DNA of 5,423 nt from Pseudomonadota bacterium (GTDB lineage: Bacteria > Pseudomonadota > Alphaproteobacteria > Rhizobiales > Beijerinckiaceae), in assembly GCA_023452965.1 (NCBI GenBank), contig JAEXUU010000768.1:1-5423 (forward strand), given 5' to 3'. Of this stretch, positions 1 to 5,423 are shown one piece after another. The translations under genes were made by a program, and so were the position numbers. Every line of letters begins with the position of its first letter. Positions within the stretch are counted from its first letter, which is position 1. The notes beneath the pieces are model-generated. The model was not told the origin of the DNA, ran no database searches, and saw only the letters and a list, made by a program, of their open reading frames with translations.

Positions 1-603
1 GACGACCTGCAGATGCGCTCGGACTGGTATCTGCCGCTGTGCACCGGTGACGAGCGCCTGAAGGACGAGGCCGGCGTCAAGGTCCACCCGACGCAGAAGC
101 CCGAGGCGCTGCTGGCCCGCGTGATGCTCTCGGCCAGCAATCCCGGCGATGTCGTGCTCGACCCGTTCTTCGGCACCGGCACGACCGGGGCCGTCGCCAA
201 GGCGCTCGGCCGGCGCTTCATCGGCATCGAGCGCGAGCAGTCCTATGCAAGGGCGGCGCGTGCCCGCATCGACGCTGTCGAGCCGCTACCGCCGGCAGCC
301 TTCGCCACCGCCCCTTCCAAGCGCACCGAGCCGCGCGTGGCCTTCCTCAGCCTTGTCGAGGCCGGGCTGGTCAAGGCGGGCGAGCGGGTCTTCGACGTGA
401 AGCGACGCCATGAGGCGCTGATCCGCGCCGACGGCACGCTGCTGCTCGATCCCGTGGTCGGCTCGATCCACAAGGTTGGAGCACTGGCCCAGGGCCTGCC
501 GGCCTGCAATGGCTGGACCTTCTGGCATGTCGAGCGCGACGGCGCGCCGGTGCTGCTCGACTCCCTGCGTGGCGAGATCCGCGCGCAGATGGCCGCCGCC
601 TGA
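1..603 (+). CDS. ccrM: Cell-cycle-regulated DNA adenine methyltransferase (GANTC), C-terminal part; 5' end outside window
   Basis: This is the 3' part of a beta-class N6-adenine methyltransferase that methylates the adenine of GANTC, the cell-cycle methylation mark of alphaproteobacteria. Reading is open from base 1 and about 200 codons are visible. CcrM proteins are usually about 360-380 residues, so roughly 160-180 N-terminal residues, including the DPPY catalytic motif, lie upstream. What is seen: [14 protein letters not shown] (bases 85-126), then the SAM-binding motif [10 protein letters not shown] (160-189) followed by GRRFIGIE. Having motif I after the catalytic half is the beta-class order. 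A spacer rich in Pro and Ala leads into a C-terminal domain (about 330-600) containing [20 protein letters not shown] and [11 protein letters not shown], matching the RAMA-type tail that distinguishes CcrM from HinfI-like enzymes. The first Met in the window (base 13) is internal, not the start. The stop TGA is 16 bases from the convergent small gene. Confidence 0.93.
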   Translation, partial: DDLQMRSDWYLPLCTGDERLKDEAGVKVHPTQKPEALLARVMLSASNPGDVVLDPFFGTGTTGAVAKALGRRFIGIEREQSYARAARARIDAVEPLPPAAFATAPSKRTEPRVAFLSLVEAGLVKAGERVFDVKRRHEALIRADGTLLLDPVVGSIHKVGALAQGLPACNGWTFWHVERDGAPVLLDSLRGEIRAQMAAA

Positions 604-619
604 CGGACTAGCCTCTTCA

Positions 620-874
620 TCACCCGGCGCAGCAACCACCTGCGCCGGATGGTCGGCCGTCGAGTTGGATCGGCGGACAGGGCACAGACCCGTAAGAGCA
701 GAACACGCAGCAATCGCCCGGCTTCGGCCGCAGCACGACGCCGCACCCCTCGCATTCATAGAAGAACTGGCAGGCGTCTTCCGGCATCGCCTCGCGCTTG
801 CGGTGCCCGCACTCCGGGCAGGTGATCTCGCTGTGAAGCTCAGGCCGTGCGATCGGCTTATCGGCTTCGGTCAT
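620..874 (-). CDS. Small cysteine-rich GDCCVxC domain protein, function unknown
   Basis: An 84-residue, probably cytoplasmic protein with no signal peptide or membrane segment. It carries the family signature GDCCVFCSYGSVPCPPIQ at residues 53-70, preceded by two Cys pairs, TCPECGH (C19, C22) and YECEGCG (C41, C44), plus C35. With C55, C56, C59, C66 and a terminal C81-C82 it has 11 Cys in 84 residues. The family is known from bacterial genomes as GDCCVxC domain (seleno)proteins, because some members have selenocysteine at a Cys position; here all are Cys. The two CxxC pairs look like a zinc ribbon and the CCxxC like a redox or metal site; both are inference. The start is supported by GGAGG five bases upstream. 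It lies 116 bases downstream of mutY on the same strand, so co-transcription is possible. Its 3' end converges on ccrM and contains a hairpin. The tail after CPPIQ is Gly/Ser/Cys-rich and probably variable. Confidence 0.85.
   Translation of the reverse strand: MTEADKPIARPELHSEITCPECGHRKREAMPEDACQFFYECEGCGVVLRPKPGDCCVFCSYGSVPCPPIQLDGRPSGAGGCCAG
624..648. terminator. Hairpin at the ccrM / GDCCVxC convergent junction, inside the coding end of the small gene
   Basis: A perfect 9-bp stem, CCGGCGCAG (624-632) with CTGCGCCGG (640-648), has a 7-base loop. It starts 20 bases after the ccrM stop and lies inside the last codons of the GDCCVxC gene. It is the only strong stem I found at this junction and probably ends ccrM transcription. 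There is no T-run on either strand. Confidence 0.5.
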
Positions 875-879
875 TGCGG

Positions 880-884
880 CCTCC
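880..884 (-). promoter_or_regulatory. Ribosome binding site of the GDCCVxC gene
   Basis: On the minus strand this reads GGAGG, five bases before the ATG at 874-872. It fixes the start of the small gene and argues against translation from further upstream, although the frame stays open far into mutY. Confidence 0.75.
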
Positions 885-990
885 GGCAATTCGCGCGGCC
901 AGCCAGATGGCGCGCTTCGTCCCGCGGCAGCAACGCCGGCACCGGGAGTAGAGCATGTGGTGACGGGACAGGCCACCGGCGGCCACGCCA

Positions 991-2058
991 TCAATGCCGC
1001 TGCAACCCTTCCAGTCCCGCCTCGAGGGCCTTGAGGAAGACACTCGGAAAGGCTTCCTCCCTTAGCCTCGCGAAGGGGGTGAAGCGCATGCCCTCGGGCG
1101 CCTGCGCGTCCAACGGAAGTTCGGCGACGAAGATCGTCAGCTCCAGCGGGAAATGCGTGAAGACGTGCCGCACCGGCGCGATCAGACGGCGCCATTGCGC
1201 TACCAGCGGCGCATCGCGCAGCGCCTCCTCCAGCCGATAATCGGCGCGCCACTCGCCGCCCGGCACCTCCACCATGCCACCGAGCAGGCCCTTGGCGGGG
1301 CGGGTGCGCACCAGCACGGCACCATCCTCCCGCATCGCGACGAAGGCGGCACCAAAGCGGGTCTTGCCGGTCTTCTTCGCCGCCTTGCGCGGGTAGGTCT
1401 CCTGCGTGCCGGCGATGCGGGCCCGGCAAGGCTCGCGCCAGGGACAGAGCCCGCAGGCAGGCGAGCGCGGCGTGCAGATCGTCGCGCCGAGATCCATCAG
1501 CGCCTGGGCGAAATCGCCGGGGCGATCCGGCATCAGCGCCAGCACGCGCTCGCGGACCAGCGGCTTGGCGCCGGGCATCTCCTCCTCGATCGCGAAGAGC
1601 CGCGTCATCACCCGCTCGACATTGCCGTCGACCGCCGCAGCCGGCCGGTCGAAGGCGATCGCGGCCACGGCCCCGGCCGTATAGGCGCCGATGCCGGGCA
1701 GTTCGCGCAGACCTTCCTCGGTATCGGGAAAGCAGCCGCCATGCTGGTCGGCGACGACCTTGGCGCAGGCATGGAGATTGCGGGCACGCGAATAGTAGCC
1801 GAGCCCGGCCCAGGCCTGCATCACGCTTTCCGACGGCGCCTGCGCAAGCGCCTCGACTGTCGGGAAGCGCGCCATGAAGCGCTCGTAATAGGGCTTCACC
1901 GCCGTGATCGTGGTCTGCTGCAGCATGATCTCCGATGCCCAGACCCGGTAAGGATCGGGCTGCTCGCCCGGCAAGGCGCGCCAGGGCAGCACGCGGCGAT
2001 GCCGGTCATACCAGGCGAGGAGATCGGCGGCGCGAGGCTGGCGAACGGTGGCGTCCAT
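991..2058 (-). CDS. mutY: Adenine DNA glycosylase MutY
   Basis: A 355-residue base-excision repair glycosylase that removes adenine mispaired with 8-oxoguanine, preventing G:C to T:A transversions. The domains are complete. The catalytic Glu is E43 in SEIMLQQTT (42-50). The helix-hairpin-helix is LPGIGAYTAG (120-129), followed by VDGNVERV with the conserved catalytic Asp D144. The [4Fe-4S] ligands C195, C202, C205 and C211 have the exact C-x6-C-x2-C-x5-C spacing. The NUDIX-like 8-oxoG recognition domain starts near residue 235 and includes GLLGGMVEVPGGEW (257-270) and an FTH loop (300-302), where many MutY have FSH; Thr here is a mild variant. Length is normal for the family. The ATG at 2058 puts the first conserved segment (LLAWYDRHRRVLPWR) at residue 13. 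The Shine-Dalgarno match is poor: GGAAGG lies only one base before the ATG. The frame stays open far upstream, but that stretch is antisense to another gene and lacks MutY homology. Confidence 0.96.
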   Translation of the reverse strand: MDATVRQPRAADLLAWYDRHRRVLPWRALPGEQPDPYRVWASEIMLQQTTITAVKPYYERFMARFPTVEALAQAPSESVMQAWAGLGYYSRARNLHACAKVVADQHGGCFPDTEEGLRELPGIGAYTAGAVAAIAFDRPAAAVDGNVERVMTRLFAIEEEMPGAKPLVRERVLALMPDRPGDFAQALMDLGATICTPRSPACGLCPWREPCRARIAGTQETYPRKAAKKTGKTRFGAAFVAMREDGAVLVRTRPAKGLLGGMVEVPGGEWRADYRLEEALRDAPLVAQWRRLIAPVRHVFTHFPLELTIFVAELPLDAQAPEGMRFTPFARLREEAFPSVFLKALEAGLEGLQRH

Positions 2059-2268
2059 GCCTTCCGGTTTAACGCGCGCCGTCCGGGCCGCAAGGGCGTC
2101 CGCGCCGATCGGGCTCAGCCTGAATTTCCATCGACGGCGAATTGCGCTGGCGCCTGAACTGCGAAAATCTCCCGCTCCGGTTCCGAAGGGCGTGCAAATG
2201 TCCGCCGACGGCTTCATGCCGCGGCGAGGAACCGGTGCGGGGCTTCCGGGCGAGCAGGGAGCAGAGCG
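2059..2268. promoter_or_regulatory. Divergent intergenic region between mutY and the methyltransferase gene
   Basis: These 210 bases separate two divergently transcribed genes and should hold both promoters. I see no strong sigma-70 match. The best candidate on the plus strand is TTGCGC (2142-2147) and AAATCT (2165-2170) with 17 bases between, but the -10 is poor. An 8-base inverted pair, CCGGTTCC (2177-2184) and GGAACCGG (2228-2235), is widely spaced and may be chance. There is no GANTC site here. Confidence 0.4.
2256..2261 (+). promoter_or_regulatory. Ribosome binding site of the SAM methyltransferase gene
   Basis: AGGGAG lies seven bases before the ATG at 2269 and supports that start. Confidence 0.65.
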
Positions 2269-3069
2269 ATGCCTTCGAGCTTCAACGTCCGCAGTGCCGC
2301 CGGCTATGAGCGCCTCATGGGCCGCTGGAGCCGCTTGCTTGCAGAGCCTTTCATCCGCTTCGCCGGGGTCGCGGATGGCGAGCGCATCCTCGATGTCGGC
2401 TGCGGGACGGGCAGCCTGACCTTCGCGCTGCCGAAGGCGGCCACGATCGGCGAGATCGCCGCATTCGATTTCTCGCCGGTCTTCGTCGAGGAGGCGCAAC
2501 GCCGCAACACCGATCCGCGCATCACGATCCGGCAAGGCGACGCCACTGCGATTCCGTTCGAGGATGGACGTTTCGACCGGGCGCTTTCGTTGCTCGTGCT
2601 GCATTTCGTGCCCGAGGCCGACAAGGCGGTGGCCGAGATGCGCCGGGTCGTACGCCCCGGCGGCGTGGTCGCCGCTGCCGTCTGGGACCATCTCGGCGGC
2701 ATGTCGGGCATGCGCATGCTCTGGGATACGGCCGCCGCGATCGACGAAGGCGCGCAAGCGCCGCGCAGCCGCTACTGCTTCCAGCCGATGACCGGGCCGG
2801 GCGAGATGCGCCGGAGCTTCGTTGCCCAAGGCCTGCGCGACGTTACGGAAAGCTCGCTGACGATCCGGATGGATTACGAGATTTTCGCCGATTACTGGGA
2901 GCCGATCTCTGCCGGCGAGGGACCGATCGGCCAGTATGTCGCTGGGCTCGACCCGCCCCGCCAGGACAGGCTGAGAGAAGCCCTCCGGACCGCCTATGAA
3001 GCAGGGCGGCCGGACGGGCCGCGCTCCTTCGCCGCCACCGCCTGGGCCTGCCGCGGCATCGCTCCATAA
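2269..3069 (+). CDS. Class I SAM-dependent methyltransferase, substrate unknown
   Basis: A 266-residue soluble protein with a Rossmann-type methyltransferase fold of the Methyltransf_11/25 kind. Motif I, which binds SAM, is ILDVGCGTGSL at residues 40-50. An acidic residue at the end of strand beta-2 is seen in AAFDFSP (64-70). GDATAIPFEDGRFD (90-103) is the motif II/III region, and VVRPGGVVAAAVWD (127-140) is the post-motif strand typical of UbiE-like enzymes. The N-terminal YERLMGRWSRLLAEPF (13-28) is a common opening in this group, and the C-terminal third (about 145-266) is a lid-like region that does not reveal the substrate. There is no signal peptide. The gene stands alone between mutY (divergent) and the beta-barrel gene 131 bases downstream. 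Candidate substrates are small molecules or a quinone-like compound. Nothing in the context decides this, so no gene symbol is given. Confidence 0.9.
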   Translation: MPSSFNVRSAAGYERLMGRWSRLLAEPFIRFAGVADGERILDVGCGTGSLTFALPKAATIGEIAAFDFSPVFVEEAQRRNTDPRITIRQGDATAIPFEDGRFDRALSLLVLHFVPEADKAVAEMRRVVRPGGVVAAAVWDHLGGMSGMRMLWDTAAAIDEGAQAPRSRYCFQPMTGPGEMRRSFVAQGLRDVTESSLTIRMDYEIFADYWEPISAGEGPIGQYVAGLDPPRQDRLREALRTAYEAGRPDGPRSFAATAWACRGIAP

Positions 3070-3200
3070 GGCAGCCACCCGACCCTGCGGAAACACGTGC
3101 GCGGCGCATGGCGAACGCTGGTTTCGCCGAGTGCCAGCCACTAGCGTCACATCAACGATTCGCCGATGGAATGGCGACGTCGCGTTGAGGGGCTGTGGCG
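3070..3200 (+). promoter_or_regulatory. Leader region of the beta-barrel gene
   Basis: This 131-base gap probably holds the end of the methyltransferase transcript and the promoter of the next gene. A 6-bp hairpin, GGCGAA (3110-3115) with TTCGCC (3123-3128), has a 7-base loop and no T-run, so it is at best a weak terminator. A GANTC site, GATTC at 3157-3161, lies 40 bases before the start codon and could be methylated by CcrM. No convincing -35/-10 pair was found. Confidence 0.4.
3187..3192 (+). promoter_or_regulatory. Ribosome binding site that decides the beta-barrel start
   Basis: GAGGGG lies eight bases before the ATG at 3201 but only two bases before the in-frame GTG at 3195. The spacing favours the ATG as the true start. 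Confidence 0.65.
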
Positions 3201-4208
3201 ATGATTCGGCTAAGGGGGGCCCGGCGGCGAGCGCCCGGCTTGTGGGCGGCGCGGGCTCTTGCCGCGTTCGGCGTTGCAGCGTGTGGTGCGTTAGTACCCG
3301 AAGCAGCATTCGCGGCGGAGAACGGCACCGGCTTCTATCTGCTCGGCGGACGCGGACCGATGGCGGGGTACCTCCCGCCGCCCGGCTTCTATTTCGAGAG
3401 CGATACCTATTCCTACGACGCCAAGCTCGATGCCCGGAAGTCGCTTCCGGCGGGCGGCCGGGTAATCGCGAACGTGCGCAGCCAGGCGCGGGCCGACTTC
3501 CTGAACGGGACCTGGGTGACGCCCTGGGAGGTCTTCGGCGGCAACTTCGCGGTGGGCGCCGTCCTGCCCGTCGGGCGCGTCGCGGTCTCGGCCGGCGTCG
3601 AGCTCGATTCGCCGCGCGCCAACGCCATCATCGGGCGCTCGCTGCGCGACAAGGCGACCATCGTCGGCGATCCCGTCCTGTCCGCGACAATGGGATGGCA
3701 TTCCGGCAAGTTCCATTGGAGCACGACCGCGCTGGTCAATGTCCCGGTCGGCGATTATCGCGACGGACAGCTCGCCAACCTCGCCTTCCATCGCTGGGCG
3801 GGCGATCTCTCCGGCGCCCTGACCTGGTTCGATCCCGAGACGGGCATCGACCTCTCCACCGCGGTCGGCGTGACCTTCAACGGCGTCAACCGCGCGACCG
3901 ACTACCGGACGGGAACCGAGTTCCATGTCGAATGGGCAGCCTCGAAGGCGCTGACCAGCGCTCTCTCAATCGGCCTCATCGGCTATCACTACCAGCAGGT
4001 CACGGGCGACAGCGGCGCCGGCGCGCAGCTCGGCCCCTATAAAGGGCGCACGACCGCCCTGGGCGGGACGGTCGCCTACAATTTCCAGGTCGGCAAGACG
4101 CCGATCTCGACCCGCATCAAGGTGCTGCAGGAATTCAGCGTCGAGAACCGGGCGCGCGGAACGGTGGGCCTGCTCACCGTCTCACTCCCCCTGTCGGTAT
4201 CGCAATAG
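3201..4208 (+). CDS. Exported outer-membrane beta-barrel protein, phenol-degradation MetA-like (SphA-type transporter) family
   Basis: A 335-residue protein resembling the family called 'putative MetA-pathway of phenol degradation' (Phenol_MetA_deg), whose members are predicted outer-membrane channels, often near aromatic-compound pathways. The N-terminus is a signal peptide: basic residues 2-10, a hydrophobic core from about 14 to 32, then AFA followed by AEN with likely cleavage after A38. The mature part shows alternating strand patterns, VNVPVGDY (179-186), DPETGIDLSTAVGVTFNG (211-228), LSIGLIGYHYQQVTGD (255-270) and GGTVAYNFQVG (288-298), followed by a long final hairpin. The end, LPLSVSQ, lacks the aromatic last residue of most outer-membrane barrels. 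The ATG start is chosen over a GTG two codons earlier because of ribosome-binding-site spacing. No aromatic-degradation genes are visible nearby, so the substrate is open. The 'phenol' name is a family label, not evidence for a substrate. Confidence 0.8.
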   Translation: MIRLRGARRRAPGLWAARALAAFGVAACGALVPEAAFAAENGTGFYLLGGRGPMAGYLPPPGFYFESDTYSYDAKLDARKSLPAGGRVIANVRSQARADFLNGTWVTPWEVFGGNFAVGAVLPVGRVAVSAGVELDSPRANAIIGRSLRDKATIVGDPVLSATMGWHSGKFHWSTTALVNVPVGDYRDGQLANLAFHRWAGDLSGALTWFDPETGIDLSTAVGVTFNGVNRATDYRTGTEFHVEWAASKALTSALSIGLIGYHYQQVTGDSGAGAQLGPYKGRTTALGGTVAYNFQVGKTPISTRIKVLQEFSVENRARGTVGLLTVSLPLSVSQ

Positions 4209-4215
4209 CGATTGA

Positions 4216-4252
4216 CGAACGGCCGCGCCGGGTTTGCCAGTGCGGCCGTTCG
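4216..4252. terminator. Inverted repeat, likely terminator of the beta-barrel gene
   Basis: Eleven perfect base pairs, CGAACGGCCGC (4216-4226) with GCGGCCGTTCG (4242-4252), extend inward by a G-U and a C-G pair to leave an 11-base loop. The stem begins seven bases after the stop of the beta-barrel gene, in a gap between convergent genes, so it may act in both directions. No T-run follows on either strand, so intrinsic termination is plausible but not certain. Confidence 0.65.
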
Positions 4253-4268
4253 GAGCTTCAGCCTTACC

Positions 4269-4298
4269 CCGGGCCCGCGAGCAAGGCCGCGAACCCGG
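4269..4298. terminator. Second inverted repeat, possible terminator of the amidase gene
   Basis: CCGGG (4269-4273) pairs with CCCGG (4294-4298), and CGCG (4276-4279) with CGCG (4288-4291), across a 2x2 internal loop; the apical loop is eight bases. On the minus strand it lies 15 bases beyond the amidase stop. GC-rich DNA gives such structures by chance and no T-run follows, so confidence is low. Confidence 0.35.
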
Positions 4299-4313
4299 AA
4301 CCGGTACACTAGG

Positions 4314-5414
4314 TCACGGCTTGGCGAATTCCAGCGGCGGCGGCGTCAGGTTGATTTTGAACGGCGCGACGCGCAGCCCCTTGGCATCCAGGTCGAAGCT
4401 GTTGAGGTCGACCATCCGCAGGACCTGATCCCGGTAGCCCTTGATGTAGTACTTCTTGGCGCGCAGGTCGGCGACCGAGGTCCACTGCGTGTATTCGAGC
4501 TCGCCACCCTTCGCGGCCGAGTTGATGAAGCCGATCGGGATGTCGAAATTGTTCATGATGTGCTCGACCAGGCGCACGGTCTGCGGGCCGTCGGGCTGCT
4601 GCTTGGCCGAAGCGGCATAGCCGAGGGCGCGGATGAAGCGCGAAGGCGGCGTCGGATCGCCGGGGATGCCGAGCAGGCCCGAGCCCTGGCCGAACGGCTC
4701 GAAGGTCTTTCCGCCGATCTTCAACGGATCGGCCGCGACCGGCGACATCTTCACGTAGTTGCGGATGTTGTTGAGGTGCCAGTCGAAGGGCGGGGAATTG
4801 GTCAGGACACCGATCGGGTTGTCATAGACCTTCAGCTTCCCGTCGATCGGCTCGATGACGATCGAGGCGCCGCTCGCATCATGGATCGGGAAGTGGAAGG
4901 GCAGCGTGAAGTTCACCATCGGCGCCGGCAGATCGACGATCACCGCCTTGTCAAGCGCAGCCTTGACCTCGGCGACCGTCGCGAAGTTCGAGAGTATCCA
5001 ACTGAGAAACTCCCAGGGCGCGAGGGCCGTGCCCGGATCGGCCTTGTCGACCGGCGTGTAGCCGGCATAGCCGGGAAAATAGAGCGCGCCGCCGGCGAGG
5101 CCCTTCTCGTTCATGCCGTCCGAAACGAAGGGCTGGCCGAAGCTCATGACGCCGACGACAGCGTAACGCGAGGTCCATTTGGCGCCGGGCCCATTGTTCG
5201 GGCGCGTGCCGACGAATTCATGGTTACGCGGCACGACGACGACGTCGGACTGGGTTTCGAGCGCGTATTCCAGGGTTCGACCGTAGACCGGCGTTCCGTC
5301 GGCCGCCATCAGCAGGATATTGGTGCAGGCCTGAGCCGGCATGACGCCAGCCGCCCAGCCTGCCAGGACCACCGCGGTAGCCCGCTTGGCGAGGCCTCGA
5401 ACCCATAGGCGCAT
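4314..5414 (-). CDS. Exported linear amide C-N hydrolase (choloylglycine hydrolase / penicillin V acylase family)
   Basis: A 366-residue Ntn hydrolase that cleaves linear amide bonds using an N-terminal cysteine; known family substrates are bile salts, penicillin V and, in some Gram-negatives, N-acyl homoserine lactones. Residues 1-29 form a signal peptide (basic MRLWVRGLAKR, then a hydrophobic core, ending in AQA). Cleavage after A29 exposes C30, the expected nucleophile, in CTNILL, so the enzyme should be periplasmic. R46 (YGRTLEY) matches Arg18 of the family by spacing. The position of Asp21 is E49. N206 in LTNSPPFDWH probably matches Asn175 and R259 in PSRFIRA Arg228. The lipobox match is poor (Gln before the last Ala), so it is not an obvious lipoprotein. 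The ATG at 5414 gives a well-formed signal peptide, but only nine bases precede it and the frame is open to the edge, so a start further upstream cannot be excluded. A bile-salt role is unlikely in an environmental alphaproteobacterium. The real substrate is unknown. Confidence 0.9.
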   Translation of the reverse strand: MRLWVRGLAKRATAVVLAGWAAGVMPAQACTNILLMAADGTPVYGRTLEYALETQSDVVVVPRNHEFVGTRPNNGPGAKWTSRYAVVGVMSFGQPFVSDGMNEKGLAGGALYFPGYAGYTPVDKADPGTALAPWEFLSWILSNFATVAEVKAALDKAVIVDLPAPMVNFTLPFHFPIHDASGASIVIEPIDGKLKVYDNPIGVLTNSPPFDWHLNNIRNYVKMSPVAADPLKIGGKTFEPFGQGSGLLGIPGDPTPPSRFIRALGYAASAKQQPDGPQTVRLVEHIMNNFDIPIGFINSAAKGGELEYTQWTSVADLRAKKYYIKGYRDQVLRMVDLNSFDLDAKGLRVAPFKINLTPPPLEFAKP

Positions 5415-5423
5415 ACGATGTTT

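Noticed and set aside
1..603. Restriction-modification system around the adenine methyltransferase
   Set aside because: The C-terminal domain and the lack of any endonuclease gene in the visible flank fit the solitary CcrM enzyme rather than a HinfI-like pair; the upstream flank is not visible.
858..1043. A 61-codon minus-strand reading frame bridging mutY and the GDCCVxC gene, containing a Cys-rich stretch (CRRCC)
   Set aside because: It overlaps the end of mutY and the first codons of the small gene, has no clear ribosome binding site, and is rich in Arg as expected from random high-GC frames. No family is recognised.
875..1429. Long in-frame N-terminal extension of the GDCCVxC protein
   Set aside because: Most of it is antisense-free shadow of mutY in another frame, and a good GGAGG site places the start at 874.
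2177..2235. 8-base inverted pair CCGGTTCC / GGAACCGG in the mutY-methyltransferase gap as an operator
   Set aside because: The arms are 43 bases apart with no flanking symmetry, and such matches are expected by chance in GC-rich DNA.
2059..3309. Upstream extension of the mutY frame to a 772-residue protein
   Set aside because: The extension is antisense to the SAM methyltransferase gene, has low-complexity Arg/Ala composition and no MutY features. MutY homology begins just after the ATG at 2058.
4212..5408. A 398-codon plus-strand frame opposite the amidase gene
   Set aside because: It is the reverse complement of a well-supported gene with signal peptide and catalytic residues. The plus-strand product is Arg/Asp-rich without recognisable domains.

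Overview
The window is GC-rich (by eye about 65%) and reads as ordinary chromosome of an alphaproteobacterium, probably of the order Hyphomicrobiales (Rhizobiales). The main pointer is the C-terminal half of a CcrM-type GANTC adenine methyltransferase, typical of this class. The other proteins fit a Bosea- or Methylobacterium-like genome, but the genus is a guess. I see no tRNA, rRNA, insertion sequence, CRISPR array or phage gene.

Layout. Bases 1-603 (+) are the 3' part of ccrM, cut by the window edge. Convergent to it, 16 bases away, is a small cysteine-rich GDCCVxC-family gene (620-874, -). Upstream of that on the same strand, after 116 bases, is a complete mutY (991-2058, -), an adenine DNA glycosylase with all expected catalytic and iron-sulfur residues. 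A 210-base divergent gap leads to a class I SAM-dependent methyltransferase of unknown substrate (2269-3069, +). After 131 bases comes an exported outer-membrane beta-barrel protein of the phenol-degradation 'MetA' type (3201-4208, +). It converges, over a 105-base gap holding two inverted repeats, with an exported N-terminal-cysteine amidase of the choloylglycine hydrolase / penicillin V acylase family (4314-5414, -), whose start lies 9 bases from the window end.

Functional picture. The left half concerns DNA maintenance: CcrM sets cell-cycle-linked GANTC methylation and MutY removes adenine paired with 8-oxoguanine. The GDCCVxC protein lies between them and may share mutY's transcript, but no functional link is shown. 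The right half encodes two envelope proteins, one predicted in the outer membrane and one periplasmic. They are on opposite strands and do not form an operon. Long open frames running antisense through these genes are by-products of high GC.

No clear new multi-gene system is visible. The points most worth a second look are the uncharacterised 11-cysteine GDCCVxC protein, a terminator-like hairpin inside its coding end, a Glu in place of the usual catalytic-site Asp in the amidase, and two of the few GANTC sites flanking the start of the beta-barrel gene.
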